Both the position numbers and the translations under genes were made by a program. A stretch of 64,000 bases of DNA from Elmis aenea (lineage: Eukaryota > Arthropoda > Insecta > Coleoptera > Elmidae): the NCBI GenBank assembly GCA_947652605.1, contig OX393577.1, positions 29,453,466 through 29,517,465 on the forward strand, given 5' to 3'. The notes beneath the pieces are model-generated. The model was not told the origin of the DNA and did no database searches. It was given only the letters and a program-made list of their open reading frames with translations. Of the stretch, positions 9,554-23,194 are shown piece after piece (the stretch's first letter is position 1; each line of letters begins with the position of its first letter).

Positions 9554-10813
9554 GCTAATAAAAGATAAAGAATTTGCATTTTAAGTGGAAAGTGATTAAA
9601 AAGACTGCAAAAACAAAAACCTACTAACCCGGAGAACAAATTTAATAAGTTTTTTCCCCAAGGATTACATTTGATAAGTATAAAAAACCTTTAGAAGCTC
9701 AGATACAAAAATTATGAAGCACTTTGGTTTAAAAAGATTTTAAAGGCAAACCAAAGAAAACTGTTTTTTATTAAAATTTTTAAAATTTTACTTTTACTGG
9801 ACCCTTTATCAAAATATCCGACCCCTCACTTATTTTCGCACACCGCCCCGCAAACTACATCACTGAATAGGTCTCTAGAAGGGGAACAAGTTGTCTAATT
9901 TAAACTTATTTGTAGCTCTTACCGTTTACGAGATCAGGTCCCAGTAGTGGCCCTTCTGTGTGGACCACCCTCCACCCTGTATATTAAGTAAAAACTAGAA
10001 TGCCCTTAATTTCAGAGTTATGTTTTTAAAACACATTGAACGCTATCTACATTTTAAAAGATGCTACTATTACCACTCTAAAAAGTTTCATTTTAATGGA
10101 GAATCGATAAAAAAATCATGTCGTGTACACCCAGGAACCTTGGCAACGAAAATTTCAGTCATATAGTCTTAAAGCAGTTTTCTTGAACACTAAGAAGAAA
10201 AAATTTTGCTTGCTTTAATAATTATTAATATCCCACGAAAACATCTAAAGAATGACAGACTGTAATCTTGCCTGCACAAGAAACTATAAAACTTATTTTT
10301 TGTGTTCGAAAAATTCCCGACGGAGAAGCAAACGTGGACACTGCACTAAATCTTTTCAAACTTAGAAGAACAAATAAAGTTTATGTGCTCTGTTGCTTTT
10401 TTTTTCAAAAAGGTGTTAAAATGAAAAATACGGTGATTTGCTATTTTACACTTGGCGTTTTATACTGTAACGATTCCCCGACCAACATTTAAATTTTATT
10501 CTAAAATTGTTTCGTTTATTTTTAAATATACATAATATATAATACACATTGACTTATCTTTTACTTAAATTTTGTAACATTTGAAAAGGGTTAAATTTAT
10601 GAGAACTTTAAATTCTTTGAAGGTGTATAGTAAACTAATGTATTTTACATATTATTGCAAGTTAGTATAAAAACTCAATGTGCTTTCCATAACTTCCTTA
10701 ACAAACGATTTTTTTGATTCTGTACAGCGAAAACGAGTTTTAACATACGTAGTTGCAAAGAGAGGAAACTTCTAGCACTGTGTCACTATAACCACTATTA
10801 TCACTTAACCTAC
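9554..10813. other. No supported gene; one repeat fragment
   Basis: About 9862-9979 resembles the right end of the foldback at 29572-30311: shared words AGTAGTGGCCCTTCT, GTGGACCA and the closing CACCCTGTA. It is a solitary end fragment. The remainder holds short open frames with no recognisable domain. Confidence 0.4.
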
Positions 10814-10935
10814 CGGAAGCCTATTAATAGGTTTTTTGCTTCCAACGCTAATCAACGGAAGCCTATTAATCGGCTTTTGCTTCCAATGCTTATCGACCGG
10901 GAGTCTATTAATCGCGCTAACGATTCGTTCGTTAA
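10814..10935. repeat. 42-bp tandem repeat, about three copies
   Basis: Units begin CGGAAGCCTATTAAT at 10814, 10856 and 10898 (the last as CGGGAGTCTATTAAT). The first two units can each fold, GGAAGC pairing with GCTTCC around an AATAGG/CGGC loop. The array is short and decaying. Confidence 0.75.
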
Positions 10936-11381
10936 TATCTAACGGTTGCCAAGGCAACAAACATCGTGTTATTCTGCCTGTCAGTTGTTAGATTGTATAG
11001 TAAACTCCTCATATCCCTATAATATTTTGAAATTTTCTTTTTTTGCAATTGAATAAAAGTTTTATTTAGATAATTTAATAGATTGTTGTTACAATTATTC
11101 AGAGAGTGATAGCAGCGATATAATCATTTAGAAGCGTCGTTTATACGTATACAAACAGTACTAACATATAAAATAAATAGAATAGCAATAAGCAATACAT
11201 ATTATGAAAATGAAAAATGAAGCATCGTATATAATAAAAGAAATCAAAGCGATATTTTAATTAAGTACACCCTCGAACTTTGATTTAAAAGTGGTAGAGC
11301 TTTAGAAATGATCGCATACATATCCGCGCGATAGCCAAAACCGAACCGGTACTAACAACTAACTCGCGCCTGAACGGACAA

Positions 11382-11446
11382 GGTCAACTGGGCGACGGTC
11401 AACTGGGCGACGGACGGTCAACTGGGCGACGTGCCAACTGGGCGAC
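11382..11446. repeat. 15-bp minisatellite, four copies
   Basis: GGTCAACTGGGCGAC occurs at 11382, 11397 and 11416, with a variant ending in CAACTGGGCGAC at 11431. Its GC content is much higher than its surroundings. Confidence 0.85.
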
Positions 11447-12971
11447 AGAAACTTAAACATTTTTGAACTACGGACGCCATTGGTAGAAATAGAACAATTT
11501 TTTTTTCTGAAAAAATGTGTTTTTATGCCTAGTTAGTACCTACTAAAATTCAAAAAAATATCTAAAGCGGTATCAAAGATATTACGAAAAAACCGATATT
11601 TTTTTCAACTTTTAACACCCTGTATCCCAAAAATACGGCGATTGCAGACCTACATTGATATGAACTTTTTTTCTTAAAATTATCCAAGGAATAATACCCC
11701 TAAGGATCACCATTCAATTATGAAACACCCTGTATGTGAACGCTACTCTTGCAGGCACGTTACAATACAATTTATTACGCTACAAGCTACAATACAACGC
11801 AATACTTTTCTATGTGAACGCAGCTTTACTCTCTACTCCTACTGTAGGTATGTAATGTACAATAAGTATTCCAGAAACATTTACTGAGTAAAACAACGAA
11901 CGAGTTGAGCTATGAAAAAAATCCCGAGCCATAAATTAAAAATAATAGGAATAGTACGAGCTCTTTTTTTAAGATAAGAAAATAAATAAAAGTAACTCAT
12001 AACATGTAAATTGTTTTGCGGAACTAATACATTGCATCTACGAAAGCGCAAAAACGGCCTGCTCTTTAAATTAGTTCATTATTGTAATCATCAGTGTAAA
12101 ACGAGAATCAACTAAAAAAATAGCAAGTCGATTAGTTTTGTTAAAAATTTGCACATTCACTGTTAATTTTAATAACTTTGCAGCAGAAAACGTCTAATAT
12201 TGATTTACCTCCTAATAAAAAGTTAATGTTTTGTCTTCATGTTTCTCCCAGATGTATTGACATAATTATTAGAGAGCTAGGAAACTTAATCCAGAAAATG
12301 CTCGCTTATTTAAACCGTTTGTTCAATTAGCTCAAGGGTTATAAACTTTTCGAACGTTCTAGACTTAACAGAGACTTTAGAACGCGATCGATACATCTCA
12401 GTATTTTGGTTTTTCGCCCACAAAGGTCAAACGAAAAGGAACGAACTTATATTATCTTCTACAAAGTTCTCGTCAATAAAAGTTTGGTGATTTGTATATC
12501 TCAAATATTGAAATGCCTAAAATAATCATTTTTAAAAAACTTTCAAAGAATACAATAACAATCCAGATCGCAAATTTTCTCAAATTTTTATTTATTGTAT
12601 AACGATTTAGAAGAGTTTCTTGGCCTTTTTATTTTTACTTGTTTAAGATTGACATAAAAACGACTAATTTTATAACTAGGTAATTTTTTTTTTGATATTT
12701 GCAGTTTTATTTATTTCGTACTTTTTTCTCGTTTTTGATTAATTACTAATGTTTTATATTACCTAAGTACATATTAAGTATTTATTTGGTCAGTAATGAT
12801 CATTTTTTCCATTAATATTCGTGATTTACATGGAATCAATATTTAGAACATTATCTAAAACCAAAACCATATAATGATACTTTGTTAATAAAGTTATTTA
12901 AGTGATGGATTTATTAATATAAATTTAATTAAAACTTACATGTCGTGTTATAAACTATTTTTTGTCCATAT
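11447..12971. other. AT-rich, no gene; CACCCTGTA remnants
   Basis: At about 11580-11735 two CACCCTGTAT termini occur 93 bases apart, remnants of CAGGGTG-type elements. The rest shows nothing I can support. Confidence 0.35.
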
Positions 12972-13085
12972 GCAAGACCAGTTTAAAGACACCCCAATAT
13001 CTTCATCACTTGCAGTGTTACTGATTTTATTAAATAAATAAGACTGCAACTGAAGAAGAGACCGGAATCTTGAAACTAGTTTTGC
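12972..13085. repeat. Penelope-like inverted repeat with hammerhead-like core
   Basis: Arms at 12972-13015 and 13044-13085 are imperfect inverted copies separated by 28 bases. The right arm reads CTGCAACTGAAGAAG... then CTTGAAACTAG...TTTTGC. The order CTGAAGA, a small AGA/TCT stem and GAAAC, bracketed by complementary TGCAA and TTGCA, resembles the hammerhead-ribozyme core carried by Penelope-like element ends. The motif is degenerate and the assignment tentative. Confidence 0.45.
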
Positions 13086-14192
13086 ACTAAACAAAAATTA
13101 TTTTTAAAAAAAGGTGATTTTTAATTAAGCTTATTTATATTGGTTAATTTTTTTTTGTATTGAAACAAACCAAATGATTTATTACTAAGCTTCATCTAAA
13201 TTTTCTCATAACTACCTAGTGAAAATGAAAATGTAAATATTTCTAATTTCACAGAGAAGAAACTAGTTATTAATTTTAAATATTTAAAAGTAATTTTAAA
13301 GTAATAGTTTCCATTTTATTTTTTTAAAAAGTTTAAAAGTAAACCAACATTAAATATCTGATTGAGTATTGGTTGGGTATTTATCAATTTAATTTTTTAC
13401 ATTTTGCTAAGCAATCGAAAGTTATAAATTACTAATGAATTAAGTGAAATATTTATAAATATTGTTCAATTTACAATAAATCACCGGCAAAATAACGGTT
13501 TTTAAAGTAAACTCGTTTTTAAAAATCAATTACTAATTAGACAACGCTATTTGGAACATATTGCGTTATTTTTATCTTGAGTAATGATTCCTTACTCATG
13601 TGTTTGACTGAATCTTTATACATTGATTTTATTTTAAGACGATACAAAAAACACTTCACGAAAAGATTATGCATCTCAGAAGCACAAAAAGTGAAAAACT
13701 CGTAAAATTTTCTTCCTTGACGGTGCAATGGCAGAAAAATCACAAACGGTCATCATAACTCCATTATTACGGTAGAAGAATTTTGGAAAAATCGTAGGAA
13801 GAAGTGACGGTCTCCTGTATGAGAGCGGTGTAGCAGAAGTATTTGCCGGAATGTGCACAAGATTTTCGTGATTTCATTAAGTAATTGAAATGGATCTGAA
13901 GATAGCAAGAAGCTTAAATGTTCGCCGTGGTTTACCAAAGCAAATTGTTTGTTATCGTTAGATGTTTTCATAAAAGAAAAAAGCAAATAGGTACTACTTA
14001 ATTGGACATGGCTTTTTTTAAATAATTGTTAAAACAACTTTTTCAAATTTTCCAAGATTCATTATAATTATATTCATAGGTTTTTAACTTCGACTAATGC
14101 GTTTTTGATAAATGCGGTGTACATCGAAGATTAATTAACAGCTAACAGCACTAATAAAGGGATTCCTGTACTTCTTTTCAGCAGTAATATAA
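13086..14192. other. AT-rich, nothing supported
   Basis: Several short open frames occur on the minus strand at 13537-13986. They overlap each other and show no domain. No repeat ends were recognised. Confidence 0.3.
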
Positions 14193-14338
14193 CAATGCAT
14201 TGAAAAATATCGATAATTTTTGGTAAATATGTCCGTGCAAGTTGAGCTGAAAAAAACACGAGTGCACGAGTGATTTTTTCTGATTCAACTTGCATGAGTG
14301 AAGATTTGTCAAAAATTATAGATTTTTTGCAATGCATG
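14193..14338. repeat. Foldback repeat, about 70-bp arms
   Basis: CAATGCATTGAAAAAT...GTGCAAGTTGAGC on the left pairs with GATTCAACTTGCA...TTTTTTGCAATGCATG on the right, around a short GAGTGCACGAG centre. It looks like a small palindromic MITE and is non-coding. Confidence 0.65.
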
Positions 14339-14347
14339 AGTTATGTT

Positions 14348-14822
14348 TTGTCAGAAAATTTCCTTCACCTAACCTACCTGTCAAATTAAATGTATGTTAT
14401 GTCAAATTTTACAAGTACTGTTAGAGTGGCGCGTCAGGGCTGTGGTTTAATCTATATTAAAGTAACGCTACTGGTCGCCGAAATTCGTCAAAAAATTATC
14501 AAGACCAAAATATTTAATTCTCTCTCCAAATTTATATTTTCGACCAATCACAAACTCAGATTTCTTAGAAACGGCCAATAAACGCATGAAAATCTGTTAA
14601 TTGGGAAAAGGATATTGTCAGTGTATGATTATGTTTATTGGTAATTTCTAGGAAATCTGAGTTTGTTATTGGTCGAAAACGTAAATTTGACAGGAGGATC
14701 AACATCTGACAGGGGAATCTAAAATGATTACCGTGGAATAATGCTCCTATTGGTAGTCTCTAGAGGATTTAAGATGAGTGATTGGTTGAAACCGCAAATG
14801 TGACAGGTGAAGGAAATTTTCA
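14348..14822. repeat. Foldback repeat with two nested inverted pairs
   Basis: The outer pair is GAAAATTTCCTTCACC at about 14354 and GGTGAAGGAAATTTTC at about 14806. An inner pair lies at about 14530-14580 and 14633-14690 (ACCAATCACAAACTCAG and CTGAGTTTGTTATTGGT). The element is non-coding and probably a decayed MITE. Confidence 0.6.
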
Positions 14823-17800
14823 CACGAAATTTCTTTATTACGAAAAATATTTTGGTCTCTATGGTTTCGTACTAAACTGTTTTCAAATAAGTCGATAAAG
14901 GACACACTGCATTTTATATTCGCAGGACTGGTTTTTGGTCTAGACTCTAAACTACAAACTGGAGCCTATGTATTAGGAAGATCCGAGTCCATGGTTCAAC
15001 CAAAACCATTTATAAGTTTTTACTTCCTTAACCTTTGACGCAAAAAAATCCGACTTCACTGTACCTTACACAATATATACATGCATTTTTCACTATTATG
15101 TTAAAGATCTTTTAAAGGCAGCCCTTAAATTTATAGTTGCCCAGGGGCCCAAATTGGGCTAAGACGGCCCTGTATATTCGTTGCTCAGATTGCATGTGAG
15201 AATTGCTAACAATTTAATCTACTAGCACTTCCCAAATGGGTTACTTAATAATTTGCAGTCATCTACGAAAACCCGAAACGAAGTGTATGGTGTATGCTGT
15301 GTATTTTAATAACATTTTAAAAAACCTTGCTGAACTTTTATCATACCTACGTTCGCATGTCCGTTTTCAATGTGCGCTTGAGCATATTCTTTTTATGTTT
15401 TTCTTTTGTGGTTCCAAAGCAACTACACGTCGTATCCTCATCGGAATTGGCAACATTTATCCGTAACTTCAGCATCAATCCAATTTGACACGTAAATTCA
15501 ACCTCCTTTGTTTGCAAATAAACCAATACCGCTGTATTATTTAAAAAAATCAAGCTTTAGATTAGTAGCTTGGTAATAAAATTTAAAATTTTGTACACTG
15601 ATGATTCTGCAGAACAAATTTTGTAACAAATACATTAAATTTATATCATTTGATACAAATAGACAACGATTTCAGCAAATCTAGTTACTTGGCAATTAAT
15701 TCGAATGTAATTAGTTTTGAACCTCACGTCATTTAAGCTCAGATGCTTCGTCATTATTCATATCAGTTAATTAACAGTTACTGTTTAATTCAGACCTACG
15801 TTTGCTCCTCGTTAAATTAATTTGAATTTGATTATCAACAAACTGAACATCAAATTGAATAAATTAAAGATGGGGAACTCTGATTGGTTAATTTTCATTA
15901 AATTAAAACCAAACTTGCAATCAAATATGTAACGTACGCATACTTGATTATTTTTAAATCTGAGTTAGTGTAGCTCAAGTTTTAATTAATCATTTCATTT
16001 CCATAGCGATACCACCACACTGACATTGACATAAATAAAATTATAACCTGCAAACGAAATATATTTAATATTAATTTTTGTACTATTCTTAGGCTTTTAT
16101 ATAAAATGCTACATTACAATTAAATTATTTGATAAGAATATTAACGCAATTTTAGTTTATTATGAGTTTACGTTAAAAAACATCGTAAATTTTACAATTT
16201 GATTTTGACATTGACAGTGACATTGTTAATTTTCGCCACTTGAGACGAAAGTAGAACTTTCACGTAGGGTAGGCAGTGAGAAAATAACAACTTTCATATA
16301 CATGAGTAGAAAAAAATATTTTATTTTCGTTTCATTAACTTATAGTTTGTTAGGTTTATCTTTACGAATAAGTAAATTATGACAATATTATCGTATTTAT
16401 TTTAAGCTGGCAATCAGTGGCAATTGAAACAAATATAACTGTAATTTTATCTACGCCAGATTATTTAGGGGAAAGAATAGCTAAAACCATTTTAAGCAAT
16501 CTAGCAAACATTTATTTATCGAGTAATAATCCTGATTCGTAATTCATAGTCCATTAAAATGTTTAACTTAATTTCAACATTATCCTTTAAACATTCGTTT
16601 GTCATTTAACTTTATTTATAAACGATTAAGTTAAATTGATGTATGCGCTTACGGAAAATCTCATTCTTTTGACTATCTCTTATCTAAATTTCGTTTATGT
16701 TTCCTGAAGCTTTAGTTTTATTATTATAAACTACGCCATCTAACAGTTAATAAGCGCCTGTAAAGTAATTTAGTATCCGGTATGTTTAATAATTACTATT
16801 CTTGCATTTCCTATTCCTCAATTTGAATTATTATACACCGTCTAAGAAACCAAATGGGTCATTAAAAGTTGTGAAGCAAATATATTGTTTTTTTTTTTTA
16901 TTAGTACCATTCTGATTTATGAAGAGATTGGATAACTTCAACGTATTAACGTATGATTTTGGTTGATACTTATAAGATGTGAATAATTTTTACTGATGTT
17001 TTGAACCCCATATGATCGTCCTTCGAAGTTAAAATCCTATAAAGCGAAATTTTTTATATCGATTTGTAGAAAAATGATAATTGTAACAGTTTTGTTTTAT
17101 TTAAAACAATTTAATTACGTAATGGAAAGAACTAATATTTACCATATTTGAGTCGTATTGTACCTAAATATGTAAGTTAAAGAGTAAAAATAACAAAAGA
17201 AATAAAAGGAAATAGAGAAATTAGCTAAAATTACTACATAAATCTGCACGTACCCTTTCGTGTGATAAATCCGAAATTTAGATTGTTTTAGAAAAACGAT
17301 TAAAATTATTATCTTAAAAGTTTTAGAGTATTAACATTTCAATTCAACTGTGTAATATTTTTAACTAGCTCAGACAAAGTTGGTTGGTCATGCGATAATA
17401 AAAATAAATATTTAAAAAAAAATCGAAATTTGGTTTTTGCTCTGTTTTCTTTCAAGAAATGATAAAATAAAACGCTTTTTCATAACAACTTTAATTTTGG
17501 GCCAGATGTCGAGTCCATTATGAACTTTCATCAATTTGTTATTTCTTTTTCTTACATTGGATTTTTGCGTAACAAGCACTTCAATAAACTTTTAATACAA
17601 TGATAAAACATATAAAAACAAAAATAGTGATTTTCATTAAGTTTATTTAAAAGCAGTTGTCAAGTATCTTTAGTATTTCCAAGATTTTATAGTAATTATC
17701 ATGATTTTTTGATGATTTTTATCAGTAACTTAAAAAAAACAATATTATTTGTATCTATTAAACTAGGTAACAATTCCATCTTTCATTTTTCGTGATGTTG

Positions 17801-19324
17801 ATAAATATAGAACCGATTTAAATTATTAGCAGATTTCAACTTTTTTAAATCTTATCATAGTTTAATCTAGTTACCAGATTGTCTTAAACTTTTATTTATC
17901 GCGCAAAAAATGAAATTGTTGCTATACAACAACAAAAGTTTAGAAATATTGTATTATTTATGTATTTTTGACATTATTTTTTTAGAATAATGATGGATAC
18001 GATTTGTACAAAATTAATACAATTACTAGAAACATATAGGCAACAGTTTAAGCATTAGCAGATATATTATTTTGTTACATTTTAGATAGTTCTCGTTTGC
18101 ATGGCAATATTGTTTTTTTTTAAATCGCTATTTTTTAATATTTTATGATAATTTTCGAATTCATCTTGTAAAATATTATACCTATCATTGTACCGAGGAT
18201 CACTACGTTTGTATCAAAAATCCAATGTAGCGACTGCAAGAAATAACAAAGTTAATGATAGTTTAAAATAAACAAAACGTCTCTCACAAAATCTAATGAA
18301 AACATTGTATTAATTTACTTTGAGGTTTTTCTTCTTTCTGCTTCTTTATAAACCAAGTAAATAAAGCTCAAAAACAAATATCGACTTGTTAAATTTTTTC
18401 GAAATCTTTGTTCTAAGGGCGCTGCGGTAATTCAGATTTAAATTTCGCACCAAATTACACAACTTAACCACCAACCTCATAGATTTTAAGATAAGCGAGA
18501 TTCCCATTTTTATTCTCGAATTTGGGACACCCTTTTTAAAAAACAGCTATAAACGTTGCTGTATTTTAAATTGGTTTCAAGTTAAATCTTGAGGGAAAAA
18601 TTGTCATATTTTTATCCTCAATTTATTTATAAAGGGACACGAGAAGCGTGCTAGCTAGCAAGCCAGAACAGTGCTAAAACCAAGACGCCTAGCTACCCTA
18701 TTTTAATGGCGCATTTGAGGACGAAAAACAAGACCTAGCAATACGCGAGTATGCTCCTGCGGCAATTTACGAACTCGTACACTAATAAATGATCGAACAA
18801 AAGTTTAACCAAAAGATTTCGGGCGAGTTTAAATAATTTTGGGAGCGATTTATGAGCTACCTTACTTTACGAGTACGTATAGTAGCTGCCTGGCGGTCTA
18901 GATCATAAAACCACTACCGCTTCCGTTCGAGCGGTGTGTAATAATTGATTCATAAATTTTCAAAAGATTTTCAAAGGGAATTTGTGGAGGTTTTCAATAA
19001 ATAGGAATAACTGAAAAGCGTTGAATTCAACGCAGAATAGACGTATTCTGCTCAAAATTTATGTGATACTTTAAATTGTAAGGGTCTCAAGTTGTACTTT
19101 GTTTTTATTTAAAAAGTTTTACATTGAGGAAATAAACACTGAAACAATTTGCATAGCGGTTTTGTTAAAGAACAGGTGTTTTCTTGTCCAAGAAAAAATT
19201 GTAAACCAAGTAAAAGATATTTTTTTTCGTAGATAGTATCGTATTTATCTAGACGACTATTTTAACAATTACACTTTATTTGTGTATACAACGTTTACCC
19301 ATCCATACTTAAAAATCTCTCAAG
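14823..19324. other. AT-rich, no gene; one lone transposon end
   Basis: At 15143-15171 the minus strand reads CAGGGCCGTCTTAGCCC, a form common at DNA-transposon ends, next to TA. I found no matching partner. About 15236-15553 has overlapping short frames on both strands without a domain. About 18640-18930 is locally richer in GC and unique-looking. Nothing else is supported. Confidence 0.35.
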
Positions 19325-20026
19325 GGAGAGTCACGATACGTTGTCGCTAGAATTTGATTAAGGCTGTGTTTATTGCATCAAGGACATCAAAACTAAATGT
19401 TTTCCAGAGTTATACTGGCCATTTCCTTCGAAAAAATAGGGAAAAAACTGTAAAATTGGTATATCAAGATAATTTTTGCGATCGCGTTGGCCATGAAACC
19501 GCCAGAGACAAAATCTAAAATTTTCTATTTACCAATGCGCAAATCCTTTGCAAGTAAAATGGTGCAAAGTTTTTGAAAAAATCTTGGACGGTTCCGGAGA
19601 AAAACGTCAAAAACGAATCTCCTGCATAAGCGCTATGATTTGAGAAGTTGTGGTATATCTGTATAACTATATCTATGCAACTTGCATAGGCGGTTAACAT
19701 AGGGAAAACCATTTTTACAAAGGCCTCGTTTTTCGCGCTTTTCTCCGGAACCGTTTAAGATTTTTTCAAAAACTTTGCACCATTTTACCTGCAAAGGATG
19801 CGCGCATTGGTAAATAGAGAAGTTTCGATTTTGTCTCTGACGGTTTCATGGCCAACGCGATTGCAAAAATTACTTATATTATTCGGTTTTTCCCCTATTT
19901 TTCCGAAGAAAATGGCCAGTGGCATATATGTAACTCTGCAAAACATTTAGTTTTGATGTTCTTGATGCAATAAACACAGAATCAAATTCTAGCGACAATG
20001 TACCGTGACCTTCCCTGGTCAGTTAC
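19325..20026. repeat. Large palindrome, about 300-bp arms
   Basis: Arms at about 19325-19617 and 19720-20026 are inverted copies, near 85-90% by eye. Matching blocks include GTTGTCGCTAGAATTTGATT versus AATCAAATTCTAGCGACAAT, GGCCATGAAACCG versus CGGTTTCATGGCC, and TTTCTCCGGAACCG versus its inverse. The unpaired centre is about 100 bp. There is no coding content; it is a foldback element of unknown family. Confidence 0.8.
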
Positions 20027-20199
20027 TTAAGGGTACTTGATTATGCAGCCAAAAGATTTATTTTCAACTGTTTTGCGATTCAACAATTAAACAAGATGCA
20101 TCACTATCTGTGTTTTTTTTGCTATCATGATTATTGTCTTAAAATAATATAAGGTCGAAATATTAAAATAAAATGTTGGTTTTCATACAATTTGTTCTT

Positions 20200-20460
20200 G
20201 CAGCTTTCCCTAGGAGAGCCTATCCTTCTAAGCTGCATTATGCGGACAGCTCTGTATATTCTGTGACCTGATCCTGCGCCTCGGTATATTACGCCAGGCT
20301 TTCCCTTAACCAGTGGCAAGATAGCAACGCGCTCGATCAACAAGTTCGCCCGCAGAACTAGTCCTGCGGAAGCGCGCGTGATGCAATGTCGCTTTCGATC
20401 AAGCTCAAACAGTTCCAGCTACCAAAATGCAAGGGGGAAAAGCTTGCAAAAGTAGAGTTT
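20200..20460. other. Locally GC-rich segment of unknown nature
   Basis: This segment stands out from its AT-rich surroundings. A minus-strand frame (20131-20343) reads through it with the run RGAGSGHRIYRAVRIMQLRR, which I do not recognise. I checked for tRNA A- and B-box order on both strands and did not find it. It could be the edge of a diverged retroelement or a regulatory island. Confidence 0.3.
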
Positions 20461-23192
20461 CGAGGTAACATTTTTTTATTAGTAAATCATTTATGTTATA
20501 ATTTATATAGAAATAAATGTGCTATAGAACACAATTTTAAAGCTTATGACGGTACATAACAATTTAAAAAAATATTTTTTTACAGCAGACTTAAGTACAT
20601 TCTTGCATGCGTAAGAAAGTTAACAAAAGTAAAAGAATACAGTTTGAAACTGAATTAGGATTATTTTTATAACATAACTCCTTGCAAATTAAAACAGCAT
20701 AAAAATATTTTTCAAAAACTATTATTACTTGGAATTATTATGAATACAAATACCGCTTGCATGATCAAAAGATTTTAATTATTAAAAACCAAATTTTAAA
20801 TTTAAATATTTGTGATGCATTTCTATCGTTTTAATTAAATTCTACAAAATATTTGCACGGTTGTTAAAAACTTGTAAAAAATAATCATTATCATAATATT
20901 TATCAACAAGAAACATGTTGTTTTTTTTTTTAATTTGCGCTACATCAAGAGAACTTAAATCGTATACTGTAAATGTGTAAATGATTCATAATGGTTTTTT
21001 ATGTGTTAGAAATTGAAAATTGAAAATATCTTGGTTGATTATGAAAACTAAGAAAAAGCGAGTTTGTTCGTAAAACATCTAAAATAGAGAGGCGATACAG
21101 AATCTAATCAATAATTGGATTAATAAAATGCACACATTATTAGCCTATAATGATGAAAAAAATACATTTATAAAGAGTAACATTTTCTCTTCCGTGTGAC
21201 CCAGTTGTCGTGCCTTTAATTTCCATTTTATCATCATTCAGATTCGTTGATACAGGTAAAGTTGCGTAGTATTGATTTTTATTACCTGCTGTAAGTTAAA
21301 CCTAAATAGTAATAAACACAGTTTAAAAGTATTTTAAATACAGTACAAAAACATTTGTACGTTTTAATTACTTAAGCTTATTGCCTACTGGTAAGGGATT
21401 ATTGTATTAGATTTATTAGAGGAGAGTGATTTTTGAAATTTGGTATTACAAGTCGCATTGACATTAATTTGTTTTAGTAATTGAATATCTTTTGTCCGTT
21501 AACATTGTTTTGGGTGTAGTTGTATATATTAAGCTTTCACGAACAGCCAAATGTGAAAATAATAAGTCTAAACGAGACTTAATAAAACTTTTTAATGTGT
21601 TATCCATTTTTGTCTGGAATCGCATTTATAAGCTATTAGTAATTAGAACTAATCTATACGAATCATGCATAATATGTTGTATTTATATGTTGCTGATATG
21701 CTTTAAAAAATTTAAAATTTGTATTAAATTTGTAATGAAATTCCCGAATGCAAATATTACATTGCGAAATTGGCTTTAACATTCAATCATCGAAACGTAT
21801 TCCAACTTTGCCGTAAACATTTAATGTGAGTTTGTTGGTTTATCATAAAAGTGTTATGACGAAGACTGTATTATTGAATGTAGGTGATCTAAAAATTTAA
21901 TGTTTCGACATAATAAACATATAAACTTCGTAACCAATAAACATAATAAAGTCAGTACTGCACTTGTCTTGTATGGTAATTGGTTTTGTTGTTAATTATT
22001 AAACTCGTTGATCAACAATTACGACAGCAAACATTTATCTGTAAATTTTGATTTAAATTAATATTTTGAACATTGCATTAATAGTATTGAGCTAGTAATA
22101 AAGTCTCAACTTAATCAGCTAAATATACTTTTTTGACAAGAAATAAAAAAAGACTCATTTATTATAAATACATAAATTAAACAACAAACGTTATTTTGTT
22201 GCAAGTAGTGAAAGCATTGCAACCTAACAAAAGTTAAACAAGAATATTTAAGTAGAAGCAATAATCGAACCCACTTTATCTCTTTGCTGACGTGGTGAAA
22301 ATATACTAGGTACGTACTTAAATAGTTAACAAAACATTTTATAAATTTTGTCGACGTCTCAAAAGCTTTTAAATGCCAAGGGAATAGAAAGAATTTTGTA
22401 AAACATCTAGCATATTTGTTTATCTTTAGTTTGCTGTAAAGCCTGATACGCTTGGGAAAATATGTCTATAAATGTATGTGTATGTGTTTTCAGTTTAATG
22501 TAGTTGTATGTAAGTTGTTTTATCTACGTTGACTGCTTTTAAAAGCAGAGAGATAAAATTCGAAGCCTTATGGATTATTTATAATTTCTAGAACGAATAT
22601 GCAGGGATATATTCCTTTGTACGCAGTAAAACTGAATTTTCGTCTTATAAAAAGAGGTGATTTTACCACAGCTTCATTTAATTTCAGGAGCGAAATTTTC
22701 ATTTTTCGTGCAAGCAGAATAATTACTATAGATTTGAATTTTAACGATTAAATCTTCCCCCAACATAAAACAACATTAAAGTTTATATTTATGATATATT
22801 TCGCAAAAAACCTAGTGGTAATTTTAGGGTAGGTAATATTAAATTCATTTCTGATGTTATGTAGGTATTAACATAAGGTACAATATTATTCAATTTTAAA
22901 TTTTTGGCAAATATTATTTGCATGTGAGGTTTTGCGTTTTTTTTTTGTCTGCGAAAATTGTAAGTACGTACAAAAAGACAAACAAGCGAGTTAACGCACA
23001 TTAAAAATGTGTTTGTATTTAGTAAAGTTTTAATAAAGTGTTAACTTTTCTATACAATAGTTATTGGTTGAACGTGAACTGAAAGTAATATTTTGCAGCC
23101 AGATTAAATTAATTTGCTCCCATTATAACAATTATATCCATATAACGTTTGCATTTTCTTTAATTTTCTATTTGTTACATTGTTATCATTTA
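20461..23192. other. AT-rich, nothing supported
   Basis: The longest open frame (21492-21779, 95 codons, +) lacks an ATG start and any recognisable domain, and its composition matches the AT-rich background. No repeat ends or RNA genes were seen. Confidence 0.3.
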
Positions 23193-23194
23193 TA

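Noticed and set aside
20200..20460. tRNA-derived SINE
   Set aside because: The segment is GC-rich, but I could not find A and B boxes in order on either strand, nor a tail or TSD.
21225..21260. Micro-exon (TTCAG, 14 bases, then GTAAAG)
   Set aside because: The signals fit, but 14 bases carry no coding evidence and such patterns are frequent in AT-rich DNA.
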